NCBI RefSeq assembly: GCF_029813115.1
Contig: NZ_JAPZDS010000016.1
Location: 1 to 64,000, forward strand
Source of the DNA: Aureimonas sp. SK2
Lineage (GTDB): Bacteria > Pseudomonadota > Alphaproteobacteria > Rhizobiales > Rhizobiaceae
Length of the DNA: 64,000 bases
Reading direction: 5' to 3'
Numbering within the stretch: the stretch's first letter is position 1; the number at the start of each line of letters is the position of its first letter. The position numbers and the translations under genes are program-made. This document shows, piece by piece, positions 34,309 to 46,890 of the stretch. Below the pieces are notes generated by a model. The model saw nothing but the letters and a program-made list of their open reading frames with translations, was not told where the DNA came from and did no database searches.

Positions 34309-35073
34309 ATGACCGCTCATCCGCAGAGCCCGCAGTTCTTCCTGACTGCGCCCTCTCCCTGCCCTTATCTCGACGGCCAGTTCGAGCGGAAGGTGTTCAC
34401 GCATCTGGCGGGCGCCCGGTCCGCCGCGCTGCTCGACCTCCTGACGCAGGGCGGTTTCCGCCGAAGCCAGAACATCGCCTATCGGCCCGCCTGCGAGCGC
34501 TGCCGCGCCTGCGTGTCCGTTCGCATCTTGGTGGACGAGTTCGAGCCGTCGCGGAACATGCGGCGCGTTCTCCAGACCAACGCCGACCTCTTCGGCGAGA
34601 TGACCGATGCGGCGCCCACGTCCGAGCAGTTCGCCCTCTTCCGCCGCTATCTCGAGGCGCGCCACGCCAGCGGCGGCATGGCGGAGATGACGGGCGTCGA
34701 CTACGCCATGATGGTGGAGGACAGCCAGGTCGACACGCGGCTCATCCAGTATCGCCGCCGCGGCCCGGACTATCGCATCACCGGCCGCTCCGACGAGGAC
34801 CTGATGGCGGTCGCGCTGAGCGACGTCATGGCCGACGGCATGTCGATGGTCTACTCGTTCTACCGCCCGGACGCGGTGGACCGCAGTCTCGGCACCTTCA
34901 TGATCCTCGACCACATCCGCCGCACGCGCGAACTCGGCCTGCCCTACCTCTATCTCGGCTATTGGGTCGAGGGCTCGCGCAAGATGCAGTACAAGATCCG
35001 CTTCCAGCCGCAGGAGCACCTGATGGCCAAGGGCTGGGAGCGATACGCGGAGCCGGCGAACGCAGGGCCCTGA
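34309..35073 (+). CDS. bpt: Aspartate/glutamate leucyltransferase (Bpt)
   Basis: 254 residues. It transfers Leu from Leu-tRNA to N-terminal Asp or Glu, feeding the N-degron pathway through ClpS/ClpAP. The family blocks are [34 protein letters not shown] with the Cys cluster, [20 protein letters not shown] and [17 protein letters not shown]. Length fits bacterial Bpt rather than eukaryotic ATE1. It is 123 bases downstream of the RDD gene, same strand. Confidence 0.93.
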   Translation: MTAHPQSPQFFLTAPSPCPYLDGQFERKVFTHLAGARSAALLDLLTQGGFRRSQNIAYRPACERCRACVSVRILVDEFEPSRNMRRVLQTNADLFGEMTDAAPTSEQFALFRRYLEARHASGGMAEMTGVDYAMMVEDSQVDTRLIQYRRRGPDYRITGRSDEDLMAVALSDVMADGMSMVYSFYRPDAVDRSLGTFMILDHIRRTRELGLPYLYLGYWVEGSRKMQYKIRFQPQEHLMAKGWERYAEPANAGP

Positions 35074-35103
35074 TCGCCGGAACCCCGGCGCTCGTTCTAG
35101 CCG

Positions 35104-36360
35104 TCAGCGAACCATCCCCACGCGGGCGGCGATGGCGCGCAGGCGCTTCTTGTCGGCTTCCAGCGCCAGCGCGATCTCGGCGCGCGCCAGGGTCTCCTCC
35201 GAGTGTCGCCGCGCCGCGACCGCGAAATCGGGGTGGTCGATGCGCGCCAACGTCAGCAGCGCCTTCTGAAGCCGCATTCCGACCTCCACCATGCTTGCGC
35301 CGTCGCGAGACAGCGCCAGGAACGCGTCGTCGAAGAGATCCTCGGACCGGATCGGAGGCACGAAGACGTTGTCGATCCCGCAGTCCTCCTCCTCGGCAGG
35401 CTCCGCCCAGGCGGCGAGCACTCGCAATTGGCGGCCGATGACGTCGACGGCCGTGCCGAGGTCGTTGGTCGCGGGCGACAAGGCACGGCTGGCGACTTCC
35501 GTCAGAACGCAGACGCCGAAGCGAGGGTCCTGGTCGAACGAACGGCGATCGCCCACGGTGAAGCAGCCGAGGAGCGCCGCCGCATCGATCTCGCCGCCGT
35601 CGTGGACCGCCGCGATCGGCGCGGTCGTGTCGGCGAACTCGCCCGGAAGGCGCAGCACGTAGATCCGGCACCCGGAATTCGTAGCCAGTTCGGACAGCGC
35701 CTCGATGTCGATGTGCTGGATGTAGCCGATCGAGGACGGACGCAGGTAACGCGCGCCGGCCGGCACGTCGTCCTGCCGGTCGAGCAGCGGCCGCCCGCCG
35801 AGATAGGGCGTCCGGCGCCGCTGGCGCACGGCCGCCACTGCCGCATCCTCCACGCGCTGCGTCGTCTCCGTGACGCGTCCGAGCCGCGACAGGTGGTCGA
35901 TCCAGCGCAGAAGAGTCACGAGGATGAAGCCGATCACCAGGATCGTCACGCCGAACAGGATGGCCCGGCCCTGCTCGCCGTATGTGCCTGTGGACAGCGC
36001 GATGATCCCGACCAGGCTGAACAGGAACGTGCCGATGAAGGTCGACAGCACGTTCTGCGTCGTCGCGTCCTCCATGATCAGGACGTTGGCGCGCGGGGTG
36101 ACGTTGCTGGTGGCGGCGGAATAGGCCGACACCATCGTCGAGAGCGAGAAGGTCGTCACCGTCAGCATCGAGGATGCGAGGATGCCGAGGATGTTGTCGA
36201 CCGCGTCCGATCCGATCGTCGTCGAGATGCTCAAGGGAATGAAGGGATCGGCCCAGGCGCCGAGAAGCGCGGTCGCGACCCCGAGCAGCGAGAACAGCCC
36301 CGCCCGAAACCAAATGCGCCGGGTGACGCGGCGGATGGCCCAGCCCCAGCGCCCGATCAT
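35104..36360 (-). CDS. DUF2254 membrane protein
   Basis: 418 residues. The N-terminus has a membrane segment (LFSLLGVATALLGAWADPFIP) and further spans follow (ILASSMLTVTTFSLSTMVSAYSAA, FIGTFLFSLVGIIAL and ILFGVTILVIGFILVTLL). The second half is soluble with no recognised catalytic motif (DDVPAGARYLRPSSIGYIQHID). The block SPRA-like SNVTPRANVLIMEDATTQNVLSTF is typical of DUF2254. Function unknown. Its ATG overlaps the stop of the ClC gene by four bases, hinting at a shared role in ion transport. Confidence 0.85.
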   Translation of the reverse strand: MIGRWGWAIRRVTRRIWFRAGLFSLLGVATALLGAWADPFIPLSISTTIGSDAVDNILGILASSMLTVTTFSLSTMVSAYSAATSNVTPRANVLIMEDATTQNVLSTFIGTFLFSLVGIIALSTGTYGEQGRAILFGVTILVIGFILVTLLRWIDHLSRLGRVTETTQRVEDAAVAAVRQRRRTPYLGGRPLLDRQDDVPAGARYLRPSSIGYIQHIDIEALSELATNSGCRIYVLRLPGEFADTTAPIAAVHDGGEIDAAALLGCFTVGDRRSFDQDPRFGVCVLTEVASRALSPATNDLGTAVDVIGRQLRVLAAWAEPAEEEDCGIDNVFVPPIRSEDLFDDAFLALSRDGASMVEVGMRLQKALLTLARIDHPDFAVAARRHSEETLARAEIALALEADKKRLRAIAARVGMVR

Positions 36361-37718
36361 GCCCGACCCTCCTGCGCGCGACGCCGCCGCAGGGCTTCGG
36401 CCACGAAGTCGCGCGACAGGCTGTGATAGAGCGGCGCTCCTGAGATCAGCCGGGCCGTTCCGAAGCCGAGCAGCGCTGTCAGCATCACCGGAACGACGTT
36501 GGACTGGCTCCCCGTCATCTCGATGATGATCACGAAGGCGGTCATCGGCGCCTGCACGACACCCGCGAAGTAGCCGGTCATGCCCAGCATCGCCGCGAGC
36601 CCCCCGCTGCCCCCGACAAGAAGGCCGATCGTCGAGCCGAGTCCGGCGCCGACGGCCAGCGACGGCGCGAAGATGCCGCCGGGAATGCCGGAGACCATGG
36701 AGGCGAGCCCGGCGAGGAACTTGCCGGCGAAATAGAGCGGCGACAGCGGGCCGCCCTCGATCGCCGTGCGGGCCTGTTCGTAGCCGGTTCCGAACGTGGC
36801 GCCGCCCGACGCCAGACCGATCACCGCGACGAGGAGGCCGCAGACGGCGGCGGCGCCGACGATGCGTCGCCGGGCTCCGCCCGTCCAGCGCCTCAGCCGC
36901 TTCAGGCAGGCCAAGGCGCTTGCGCTGAACAGGGCACCGACGGCCCCGCCCCCGACGCCGCAGACGCCGACCAGGAGCCAGTCTCCGGCAGAGCCCACCA
37001 CCGCGTCGCTTCCACCGAAATACGTGTAGTTGCCGTTCAGCGCGAGCGAGGCGAGGCCCGCGACCACGACAGCCGAGATCACCAGTCCGTTGGTGCGCGC
37101 CTGGTAGGTCTTACCCATCTCCTCGATGGCGAAGACGATGCCGGCGAGCGGCGTGTTGAAGGCAGCGGCGATGCCGGCCGCAGAGCCCGCCAGGATCAGC
37201 GCCCGCTCCTGCGCCGCGCCCCCGGCCCGCCCCACCGCCATCATGATGGCGGCCCCGACCTGCACGGTCGGTCCTTCCCGCCCGATCGACGCGCCGGAAA
37301 GGAGCCCGGCCAGGGTAAGAACGACCTTGCCGAACCCGACCTTCAGCGACAGGAGACGCTGCCGCTCGGCATGGGTTTCAAGATGCCGGGCGGCGATCGC
37401 CTGGGGGATGCCGCTGCCGCCCGAATTGGGGAAGAAAGTGATCGCCAGATAGCTGCACAGCGCGAAGCCGAGCGGCGGCACCAGCAGCATCAAGGCCGTG
37501 CCGAAGCCGGAGGCCGAGGTCATGGTGCCGAACAGCTGTTGGGCGCCGTCGGCGAGCTTGGCGAAGGCGACGCTGACCAAGCCCACCGTCAGGGCGCCCA
37601 GCCAGAAGACCAGTCGCGGCCGCCAGGCCCGCGCTGACCATAAGGCGACGCGCGAGCGGCGCATCATCGGCGCTCGACGGAAACGGGTCCTTGCCCCGGC
37701 GGATTCGATTCTCGGCAT
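36357..37718 (-). CDS. ClC-family chloride channel or H+/Cl- antiporter
   Basis: 453 residues with about ten hydrophobic segments. The ion-pathway motifs are all present: GGSGIPQ, GREGPTVQ, GGIFAPS and the pore region near the C-terminus. FAIEEM supplies the internal Glu found in antiporters, and GREGP the gating Glu, so an exchanger is more likely than a pure channel. No CBS domains follow. The ATG at 37718 adds a basic N-terminal tail; ATG at 37667 is an alternative. It is coupled to the DUF2254 gene downstream. Confidence 0.9.
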   Translation of the reverse strand: MPRIESAGARTRFRRAPMMRRSRVALWSARAWRPRLVFWLGALTVGLVSVAFAKLADGAQQLFGTMTSASGFGTALMLLVPPLGFALCSYLAITFFPNSGGSGIPQAIAARHLETHAERQRLLSLKVGFGKVVLTLAGLLSGASIGREGPTVQVGAAIMMAVGRAGGAAQERALILAGSAAGIAAAFNTPLAGIVFAIEEMGKTYQARTNGLVISAVVVAGLASLALNGNYTYFGGSDAVVGSAGDWLLVGVCGVGGGAVGALFSASALACLKRLRRWTGGARRRIVGAAAVCGLLVAVIGLASGGATFGTGYEQARTAIEGGPLSPLYFAGKFLAGLASMVSGIPGGIFAPSLAVGAGLGSTIGLLVGGSGGLAAMLGMTGYFAGVVQAPMTAFVIIIEMTGSQSNVVPVMLTALLGFGTARLISGAPLYHSLSRDFVAEALRRRRAQEGRA

Positions 37719-37731
37719 GCGGCATTCTCTT

Positions 37732-37763
37732 CATCTGCGCATGCAGGCGTTCATGCGCAGATG
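37732..37763. repeat. Perfect 12-base inverted repeat between parC and the ClC gene
   Basis: CATCTGCGCATG (37732-37743) and CATGCGCAGATG (37752-37763) are perfect inverted repeats with an eight-base spacer. There is no T-tract on either side, so it is not a typical terminator. Its interior resembles the sequence at 31075-31095, suggesting a dispersed palindromic element. Confidence 0.6.
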
Positions 37764-37803
37764 GGGCCGGCTTGTCGACTCCCTGCGTATCCGGCCCGGC
37801 GAA

Positions 37804-40053
<2,250 letters not shown>

Positions 40054-40241
40054 GGCCTTGGGCCATATCGCAAAGCACGCACAGGAACAAGAGGAGAACA
40101 AACCGCGACCGGCCTCGCCCCTGCCTCTAATTCTCCCTTTCCACCGCCGGGGGACGGGCCATATTAGCGGCACCGTCCGGGGGTTGTCTCGGCATAACCG
40201 ATTCGGTCTCCGGATTTCGTCACCGTTGGAAAGGTGTCTTC

Positions 40242-41432
40242 ATGCGCGTCCTCCCGTCCCGCCGCATCGTCGCGGGTCTCGCCTTCGTGCTGGCGGGCAC
40301 GACCTCCTCGCTGGCCGCCGACGCCCAGGCCTTCGCCGAGCGGCTGAAGGCGATCATGGCCGAGCAGCAGGTGGAACTGAGCTACAGCGGCGCGACCAGC
40401 GAAGGCGACGACGTGCTCCTTTCCGGAACGACCCTGCGCGGCACCGGCGCTGCCGCCGGCGACGCGACCTCGCTCGGCGACCTGCGCTTCGAGAGCGTCA
40501 CCGGTTCGACGCCCGAAGGCTGGCGTGTGGGGCGCGTGGCCCCCGGCGACGTGGACGTGACGGAAGGCCCGACGCGCACACGTGCCAGCGGCATGGTGGT
40601 CGAGGGACTGCAGATCGCCGGCACGGCCCCGGCTGCTACGGCCGTTTCGCCTCTGCTGTTCGACCGGCTGGCCCTCGGCTCGATGAACGTCGAGCAGGAG
40701 GGACGTCCCGTCTTCTCGCTGGAGACGGCGGAGCTGCGCACGGCCGGCACTGCCGAGAGCGGCTATACCGGCACGTTCGGCGTCCAGCGCTTCACCGCGG
40801 ACACGCAAGCGGCGACGACCGAGGAGACGCCTGCCAAGGCCACCATGCGCGAGCTCGGCTATGCGCAGCTCGCCGGCAGCATGTCGGGCAACGCGTCCTG
40901 GACCCCGCAGTCCGGCGCGCTGACGCTGGACCCGCTGAAGGTCACCGTGGACGATGCGGGAACGCTGGATTTCTCCTACACCATAACGGGTTATACGCCG
41001 AGCTTCATCCAATCTCTGACGCAGCTCAGCCAGCAGATGCAGGCGAGCGGCGGGCAGAACGATGCAAGCGGCATGGCGGTGATCGGGCTGATTTCGCAGC
41101 TCTACCTCCAGTCGGCGCAGCTCTCCTTCACCGACGACTCGCTGACCAACCGCCTGCTCGACTACTACGCGAAGCAGGCCAACCAGACGCGCGAGCAGAT
41201 GGTCACCGGTCTCGTCGGCTCGCTGCCGCTGGCGCTCGCCTATCTCCAGAACGCCGAGTTCCAGGCCGAGGTGACGGCCGCGGTCAAGGACTTCCTCGAG
41301 AATCCGGAAGCACTCCGCATCTCCATCGCGCCGCCGGCTCCGGTCCCTGCGACGCAGATCCTGGGCGCCGCCATGGGTGCACCGCAGACGCTGCCGCAGG
41401 TGCTGAACCTGACGGTCACCTCGGGCAACTGA
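40242..41432 (+). CDS. Exported protein, DUF945-like repeat type, unknown
   Basis: 396 residues with a Sec signal peptide (RRIVAGLAFVLAGTTSSLA-A). The mature part is a periplasmic beta-rich protein with blocks such as LKVTVDDAGTLDFSYTITGYTPSF and a helical stretch (LYLQSAQLSFTDDSLTNRLLDYYAKQ) as in DUF945/YdgA-related proteins. No catalytic residues are apparent. It is divergent from parC by 188 bases. A longer protein of similar design lies at 53604. Family assignment is tentative. Confidence 0.65.
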   Translation: MRVLPSRRIVAGLAFVLAGTTSSLAADAQAFAERLKAIMAEQQVELSYSGATSEGDDVLLSGTTLRGTGAAAGDATSLGDLRFESVTGSTPEGWRVGRVAPGDVDVTEGPTRTRASGMVVEGLQIAGTAPAATAVSPLLFDRLALGSMNVEQEGRPVFSLETAELRTAGTAESGYTGTFGVQRFTADTQAATTEETPAKATMRELGYAQLAGSMSGNASWTPQSGALTLDPLKVTVDDAGTLDFSYTITGYTPSFIQSLTQLSQQMQASGGQNDASGMAVIGLISQLYLQSAQLSFTDDSLTNRLLDYYAKQANQTREQMVTGLVGSLPLALAYLQNAEFQAEVTAAVKDFLENPEALRISIAPPAPVPATQILGAAMGAPQTLPQVLNLTVTSGN

Positions 41433-41448
41433 CGGATCGGGGATCGGC

Positions 41449-41964
41449 GTGGACCTCGCCCCGCTGATCCTCACCATGCGCTTCGACGCGGCGAGTTTCG
41501 AACACTTCGACACGATGCGCCGCCGGCACTTCCCGCCGGCACGCAACATGATTCCTGCGCATCTCACCCTGTTCCACAAGCTGCCGGGCGAGCGCTGGCC
41601 GGAGATCCACCGCGACCTCGCCGCGCTGGCAGCGGAGACGGCGCCGATGGCGCTCGCAGTCGAGTCGATCCGCTTCCTCGGCTATGGCTCGGCCTATGTC
41701 ATCGACTGCAAGCCGCTGAAGCGCCTTCGCGCGGAACTGGCCGAACGCTGGTCCGGCCTTCTGGAGCGCCAGGACGCGGCGGGCTTCTCGCCGCATGTCA
41801 CCATCCAGAACAAGGCGCCGGCCGCCGAGGCCAAGGCGCTCTGCGCCGAGTTGAAGGCCGGGTTCGCGCCGTTCGAGGCGCGCGGCACCGGCCTCCTCCT
41901 CTGGCACTATCGCGGAGGGCCGTGGGAGCCGGCAGGCGAATATTCATTCGCAAAAGAGGCATGA
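41449..41964 (+). CDS. 2H (2'-5' RNA ligase-like) phosphoesterase
   Basis: 171 residues from GTG at 41449, 17 bases after the upstream gene. The two HxT motifs that define the 2H superfamily are present: HLTLFH near residue 40 and HVTIQN near residue 120. Such enzymes open or close 2'-5' or cyclic phosphodiester bonds in RNA or nucleotides; the natural substrate is not known. There is no signal peptide. A terminator follows directly. Confidence 0.85.
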   Translation: MDLAPLILTMRFDAASFEHFDTMRRRHFPPARNMIPAHLTLFHKLPGERWPEIHRDLAALAAETAPMALAVESIRFLGYGSAYVIDCKPLKRLRAELAERWSGLLERQDAAGFSPHVTIQNKAPAAEAKALCAELKAGFAPFEARGTGLLLWHYRGGPWEPAGEYSFAKEA

Positions 41965-41988
41965 AAAAGGGCTCCGCGGCGCCCTTTT
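41965..41988 (+). terminator. Terminator after the 2H phosphoesterase gene
   Basis: AAAAGGGC (41965-41972) and GCCCTTTT (41981-41988) form an eight-base-pair stem with an eight-base GC-rich loop, directly after the stop codon. The A and T tracts allow use on both strands. Confidence 0.8.
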
Positions 41989-42016
41989 ACCTTCCACTCG
42001 AACATCCTTCCCCTAG

Positions 42017-42051
42017 GCCGGCATCCTCGGGCTTGACCCGAGTATGCCGGC
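42017..42051. repeat. REP-like palindrome (CTCGGG...CCCGAG type)
   Basis: GCCGGCATCCTCGGG (42017-42031) and CCCGAGTATGCCGGC (42037-42051) pair at 14 of 15 positions around CTTGA. The core ATCCTCGGGCTTGACCCGAG also occurs, in both orientations, at 60664-60750. It lies between converging genes, the usual place for such elements in alphaproteobacteria. Confidence 0.8.
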
Positions 42052-42058
42052 GCTCGAT

Positions 42059-43849
42059 TCAGCCCTTCGGCGCCTGCGGGATCGTGCGGATGCCGAGTTC
42101 GCGGAGCTGCGCCGGGGTCGCCTCGGCGGGGGCGCCCATGAGGAGGTCGTGCGCCTGCTGGTTCATCGGGAACAGCGCGATCTCGCGTAGGTTCTTGGCA
42201 CCGCAGAGGAGCATGACGATGCGATCGACGCCCGCCGCCATGCCGCCATGCGGCGGCGCGCCGTACTGAAAGGCGCGGTAGAGGCCGCCGAAGCGCTCCT
42301 CGACGTCGGCCTGGCTGTAGCCGGCGATCTCGAAGGCCTTGACCATCACCTCGGGGAGTTGGTTGCGGATGCCGCCCGACGCGATCTCGAAGCCGTTGCA
42401 GACGATGTCGTACTGAAACGCCTTGATCGCCAACGGCTCCTGCCCCTGCAGCGCCTCCATGCCGCCCTGCGGCATCGAGAACGGGTTATGGGCGAAGTCC
42501 ACCTTCTTGTTGTCCTCGTCCCATTCGTAGAACGGGAAATCGATGATCCAGGCGAGTTCGAACCGGTCGCGATCGACGAGGTTCAGCTCCTCGCCGACCC
42601 GCGTGCGCGCCGAGCCCGCGAAGGCGTAGAACTTCTCGGGACGACCCGCGACGAAGAAGCAGGCGTCCCCCGCTTCGAGGACGAGCTGGGTGCGCACGGC
42701 TTCCGTCCGCTCCTCGCCGATGTTCTTGGCCAGCGGCCCGGCACCACCGAGCTTGCCGTCCTCCTCGCGCCAGAAGATGTAGCCGAGGCCGGGCTGCCCC
42801 TCGCCCTGCGCCCAGGCGTTCATCCGGTCGCAGAAGGCGCGGCTTCCGCCGGTCTTGGCCGGGATCGCCCAGACCTCGACGGCCGGGTCGGACGCGATCA
42901 TGTTGGCGAAGACCTTGAAGCCGGAGCCGGCGAAATGCTCGGTCACGGCCTGCATCTCGATTGGGTTGCGCAGGTCCGGCTTGTCGGAGCCGTAGCGGCG
43001 GATCGACTCGGCATAAGGGATGCGGCGGAAGGTCTGGCTGACCGGCTTGCCGTCCGCGAACTCCTCGAAGATGCCGCGGATCACCGGCTCCATCGTCTGG
43101 AAGATGTCCTCCTGCTCGACGAAACTCATTTCAAGATCGAGTTGGTAGAACTCGCCGTAGAAGCGGTCGGCCCTCGGATCCTCGTCGCGGAAGCAGGGCG
43201 CGATCTGGAAATAGCGATCGAAGCCCGACATCATCAGCAGCTGCTTGTACTGCTGCGGCGCCTGCGGCAGCGCGTAGAACATGCCGTTGTGAAGGCGCGA
43301 CGGCACCAGGAAGTCGCGCGCGCCCTCCGGGCTCGAAGCCGTGAGGATCGGCGTCTGGAATTCGTTGAAGCCGATCTCGTTCATGCGGCGGCGCATGGAG
43401 GCGACGACCTGCGTCCGACGCATGATGTTGCGGTGGAGCGTCTCGCGGCGCAGATCCAGGAAGCGGTAGCGCAGACGCACGTCCTCCGGGTACTCCGGCT
43501 CGCCGAAGACGGGCAGCGGCAGTTCCTTGGCCGGCCCCAGCACCTCGATCTCGCGCGCGAAGACCTCGACTTCGCCGGTCGGCAGCTTGGCGTTGACCGT
43601 CTCGGGCGTCCTTGCCTTCACCTCACCGTCGATGCGGATGACCCACTCGCCGCGCACGGTCTCGGCCATCTTGAAGGCGGGCGACTCGGGGTCCACCACG
43701 ATCTGCGTCAGGCCGTAGTGATCGCGCAGGTCGATGAAGAGCAGGCCGCCATGGTCGCGGATGCGGTGCGCCCAGCCCGACAGGCGCACCGTGTTCCCGA
43801 CATGCTCAGGGCGAAGCGCGGCGCAGGTATGGGAGCGGTAGCGATGCAT
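42059..43849 (-). CDS. aspS: Aspartate-tRNA(Asp/Asn) ligase
   Basis: 596 residues from ATG at 43849 ([18 protein letters not shown]). The anticodon-binding OB fold ([23 protein letters not shown]) is followed by class II motif 1 ([24 protein letters not shown]), motif 2 ([25 protein letters not shown]) and motif 3 ([13 protein letters not shown]). The bacterial GAD insertion is present. Many bacteria of this group lack AsnRS and use this enzyme in a non-discriminating form with GatCAB, but that cannot be proved here. It converges with rnd's neighbours across a 281-base gap. Confidence 0.96.
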   Translation of the reverse strand: MHRYRSHTCAALRPEHVGNTVRLSGWAHRIRDHGGLLFIDLRDHYGLTQIVVDPESPAFKMAETVRGEWVIRIDGEVKARTPETVNAKLPTGEVEVFAREIEVLGPAKELPLPVFGEPEYPEDVRLRYRFLDLRRETLHRNIMRRTQVVASMRRRMNEIGFNEFQTPILTASSPEGARDFLVPSRLHNGMFYALPQAPQQYKQLLMMSGFDRYFQIAPCFRDEDPRADRFYGEFYQLDLEMSFVEQEDIFQTMEPVIRGIFEEFADGKPVSQTFRRIPYAESIRRYGSDKPDLRNPIEMQAVTEHFAGSGFKVFANMIASDPAVEVWAIPAKTGGSRAFCDRMNAWAQGEGQPGLGYIFWREEDGKLGGAGPLAKNIGEERTEAVRTQLVLEAGDACFFVAGRPEKFYAFAGSARTRVGEELNLVDRDRFELAWIIDFPFYEWDEDNKKVDFAHNPFSMPQGGMEALQGQEPLAIKAFQYDIVCNGFEIASGGIRNQLPEVMVKAFEIAGYSQADVEERFGGLYRAFQYGAPPHGGMAAGVDRIVMLLCGAKNLREIALFPMNQQAHDLLMGAPAEATPAQLRELGIRTIPQAPKG

Positions 43850-44130
43850 GGCGTTGTCTCTCGGCTGATCCGGTGGGTCGCGCGACCGCGTTGACGGCGC
43901 GCCGACCCGAAATTCGGGCGGACAAGCGCATGCAGGTGCCATCCTGTCAAGAATCTTGGCACTTCGGCCCGGCAATGCCGGGCATTCGCTACATCCTCCT
44001 CCGATTCGATCGCTCATGTCAGCGAGATCGACGCGATTGCCGGGCGAGCGTCGGAATCGAAAACGGTGGAAAGCACCGAGGCCGTTAACCTAGCGATGCC
44101 AATGGCGGCGAACTCTGCCTATAAGGGCGG

Positions 44131-45282
44131 ATGGAGCCGATCACCACGACCGCCGCCCTCGAAGAGGCGTGCAAGACCCTGTCCCGCGCCGAGTTCGTCA
44201 CGGTCGATACCGAATTCATCCGCGAGACGACGTTCTGGCCCGAGCTGTGCCTGATCCAGATGGCCTCGGACGATCTCGCCGTTCTGGTCGATCCGCTGGC
44301 CCCAGGCATCGACCTCGCCCCGTTCTTCGCGCTGATGGCCGACACGCACGTCATCAAGGTGTTCCATGCCGCGCGGCAGGACGTTGAAATCGTCCACAAG
44401 CTCGGCGGCCTCATCCCTGAGCCGCTGTTCGACACGCAGGTCGCCGCCATGGTCTGCGGCTTCGGCGAGTCGATCGCCTACGACCAGCTCGTCGCCCGGA
44501 CCTCCAAGGGCCGGATCGACAAGACCTCCCGCTTCACCGACTGGCGCCGCCGGCCACTGTCGGACGACCAGCTCGAATACGCGCTGGCGGACGTCACCTA
44601 CCTGCGCGACGCCTATCGCTTCCTGAAGGCGGCACTCGCCGTCGAGGGGCGCGAGGGCTGGCTGGCCGACGAGATGGCCGTTCTCACCGATCCCGCCACC
44701 TACGACATCCACCCGGACGACGCGTGGCGGCGCTTGAAGCTTCGCGTGAGGAAGCCGATCGAACTCGCTGTTCTAAAAGAAGTCGCGGCTTGGCGTGAGC
44801 GCGAGGCGCGGCAGCGCGACCAGCCGCGCTCGCGCATTCTCAAGGACGACGCGGTCTACGAGATCGCCCAGCAGCAGCCCAAGGACGAGGCGGCGCTCTC
44901 GCGTCTGCGCACCGTCTCGAAGGGGTTCGAGCGCTCCGCCGCGGGGCGCGAAATCCTGGCGGCCGTAGCGCGCGCTCTGGCGATCCCGAAGAACGAGCTG
45001 CCCCCGATCCCGCGTCCGCCTAACCAGCCGGAAGGCACGGCGTCGGCGGTGGAGTTCCTGCGCGTGCTCCTGAAGATCGTGGTGGACGAGCGCGGGGTGG
45101 CCGGCCGGCTGATCGCGTCCGGCGACGATCTGGAAAAGCTCGCCGTGAAGGGTGCCGATGCCGAGGTGCCGGCGCTGGAAGGCTGGCGGCGGGAACTCTT
45201 CGGCAACCGGGCGCTGGAGCTTCTGGAGGGCCAGTCCGCGCTGGTCTACCGCAACCGTCGCGTCGAGGTGGTCAAGCTCTGA
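44131..45282 (+). CDS. rnd: Ribonuclease D
   Basis: 383 residues. The DEDDy exonuclease motifs are visible: FVTVDTEFIRE (Exo I, Asp and Glu), FHAARQDVEIV (Exo II) and LEYALADVTYLRDAY (Exo III with Tyr). HRDC domains follow at about 205-370. It trims the 3' ends of tRNA precursors. It stands beside aspS in the usual order and is divergent from it. The ppx gene converges from the right with 48 bases between. Confidence 0.94.
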   Translation: MEPITTTAALEEACKTLSRAEFVTVDTEFIRETTFWPELCLIQMASDDLAVLVDPLAPGIDLAPFFALMADTHVIKVFHAARQDVEIVHKLGGLIPEPLFDTQVAAMVCGFGESIAYDQLVARTSKGRIDKTSRFTDWRRRPLSDDQLEYALADVTYLRDAYRFLKAALAVEGREGWLADEMAVLTDPATYDIHPDDAWRRLKLRVRKPIELAVLKEVAAWREREARQRDQPRSRILKDDAVYEIAQQQPKDEAALSRLRTVSKGFERSAAGREILAAVARALAIPKNELPPIPRPPNQPEGTASAVEFLRVLLKIVVDERGVAGRLIASGDDLEKLAVKGADAEVPALEGWRRELFGNRALELLEGQSALVYRNRRVEVVKL

Positions 45283-45330
45283 ACGGACGCCCGGCCGGCG
45301 AGGTCGGGCGCGACGCTTTAACGATAAGGT

Positions 45331-46890
45331 TCAGCGCACTTCGAGGCGCAGCGTCCGCTCGACCACACGGGCGAAGGCCTGAAGGCGCGCGTCCGGCCGC
45401 TCGCCCACGAGCCCGCCGAGGTCCTTCGGCACCACCAATGTGAAGCCGCCGCGAGGGTCCTGCGCCCAACGCAGGCGCTCCAGGACGCCCGGCATCGCCG
45501 CCGTCAGAAGGTAGGTCACGCGGAAAAGGGAGGCCAGGATGCGTGCGAGCTGAAGCATGCGCGCATCCAGGATGCTGTTCAGGCGCTCGACGTCGACCGG
45601 ATCGAACTCACCCTCGTAGCGATAGTAGTTGGCCAGGCTGAGATAGGCGCGGCCGGGATGGTCGATCGCGGGAAACGCCGCGTTGAGGACCAGCGAATAG
45701 GCCTGCGTACCGCGATAGTCGGGATGGGCGCGCCAGGCGATGTCGGTGAGGAGGCAGGCCGTCTTGCGCAGCCGCTGCTCGCTCACCGATTCGGCGATGC
45801 CGAGCGCCGTGAACGTGCGGGTGGACCAGTCGATCAGTTCCTCGTTGTGGCGCGGCGAGCGCGAACGGAGGAACGAGAGCTCGTGTGCGGCTTCGAGCAG
45901 CGGGTCCTTGGCCTTCTCTTCGTCGGGCAGGCGTTCGTGGAGATACCCCTCGCGCACGCCATAGGCCGACATGACGATCTCGGAGGGCCTGAGCGTCTGG
46001 ATGACAGCCTGGAGCGCGACGGCGCCGAAGGCGAGCAGCGAGCGGCGGTTGCGAGAGATGGCGGCGATACCGGGCAGCTTTTCGGGGTCGTTCTTCACGA
46101 CCGCGGCGAGGAAGTCGGCGAGGTCGGCAGGCTTCACCGAATAGCCGTGCATCACATGGATCGGGTAGCCGGTCTGCTCCATGTGCAGCTTCATCAGGTT
46201 CCGCCACGTCCCGCCGACAGCGTAGAACGGTCGACCTGCGGCGATCGGAGCGAAGCCGGTGGACTGCATGTGGCTGTCGGCGATCTGTCTGGCCCGGGCG
46301 AGGTCGCCGCTGGACATGTCCTGCAGGCGCAGTCCGCCGAGCGGCATGGTCACGCCGTTGCCGATCCGCCCGTCCGCCACGTCGACGATCTCGAGGCTGC
46401 CTCCTCCAAGATCGCCCGTGATGCCGTTGGGCGCGTGGAAACCGGCGATGACGCCCTCGGCGGCAAAGCGGGCCTCGTCGGCTCCCGACAGGATGGTGAT
46501 AGGGACGCCGATGGCCGCTTCCGCCGCGCGGACGAAGTCCGGACCGTTGGTCGCCTCGCGGGCGGCAGCCGTCGCGATCGGATGGATCTCGCCGACGCGG
46601 AACTGATCGCACAGGGCGCGAAAGCGGGTGAGCGCCGAGATGGCGCTGGCGACCGCCTTGTCGTCCAGGCGGTTGGTCGCGGCGAGACCGCGGCCGAGAC
46701 CGCTCAGCACCTTCTCGTTGAACAGCATGGTCGGCGCCCGGCTGTTGCCCTCGTAGACCACGAGGCGCACCGAGTTAGACCCGATGTCCACGACGGCGAC
46801 GGGCACGCGGCCCGGCAGCCGTCCATGGGCCGCTTCGTCAGTCGAAGCGGGAATGCTCCGCACGTTGTCTCGCGATGAGCTTGGGAGCAT
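45331..46890 (-). CDS. ppx: Exopolyphosphatase
   Basis: 519 residues. The ASKHA-fold phosphate motifs are present: [18 protein letters not shown] near residue 31, [24 protein letters not shown] near residue 155, and the family block [15 protein letters not shown]. It cleaves polyphosphate and probably guanosine pentaphosphate. The ATG at 46890 overlaps the end of ppk by 53 bases; a GTG at 46806 would avoid the overlap but lacks a good ribosome binding site. The C-terminal extension is normal for alphaproteobacterial Ppx. Confidence 0.93.
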   Translation of the reverse strand: MLPSSSRDNVRSIPASTDEAAHGRLPGRVPVAVVDIGSNSVRLVVYEGNSRAPTMLFNEKVLSGLGRGLAATNRLDDKAVASAISALTRFRALCDQFRVGEIHPIATAAAREATNGPDFVRAAEAAIGVPITILSGADEARFAAEGVIAGFHAPNGITGDLGGGSLEIVDVADGRIGNGVTMPLGGLRLQDMSSGDLARARQIADSHMQSTGFAPIAAGRPFYAVGGTWRNLMKLHMEQTGYPIHVMHGYSVKPADLADFLAAVVKNDPEKLPGIAAISRNRRSLLAFGAVALQAVIQTLRPSEIVMSAYGVREGYLHERLPDEEKAKDPLLEAAHELSFLRSRSPRHNEELIDWSTRTFTALGIAESVSEQRLRKTACLLTDIAWRAHPDYRGTQAYSLVLNAAFPAIDHPGRAYLSLANYYRYEGEFDPVDVERLNSILDARMLQLARILASLFRVTYLLTAAMPGVLERLRWAQDPRGGFTLVVPKDLGGLVGERPDARLQAFARVVERTLRLEVR

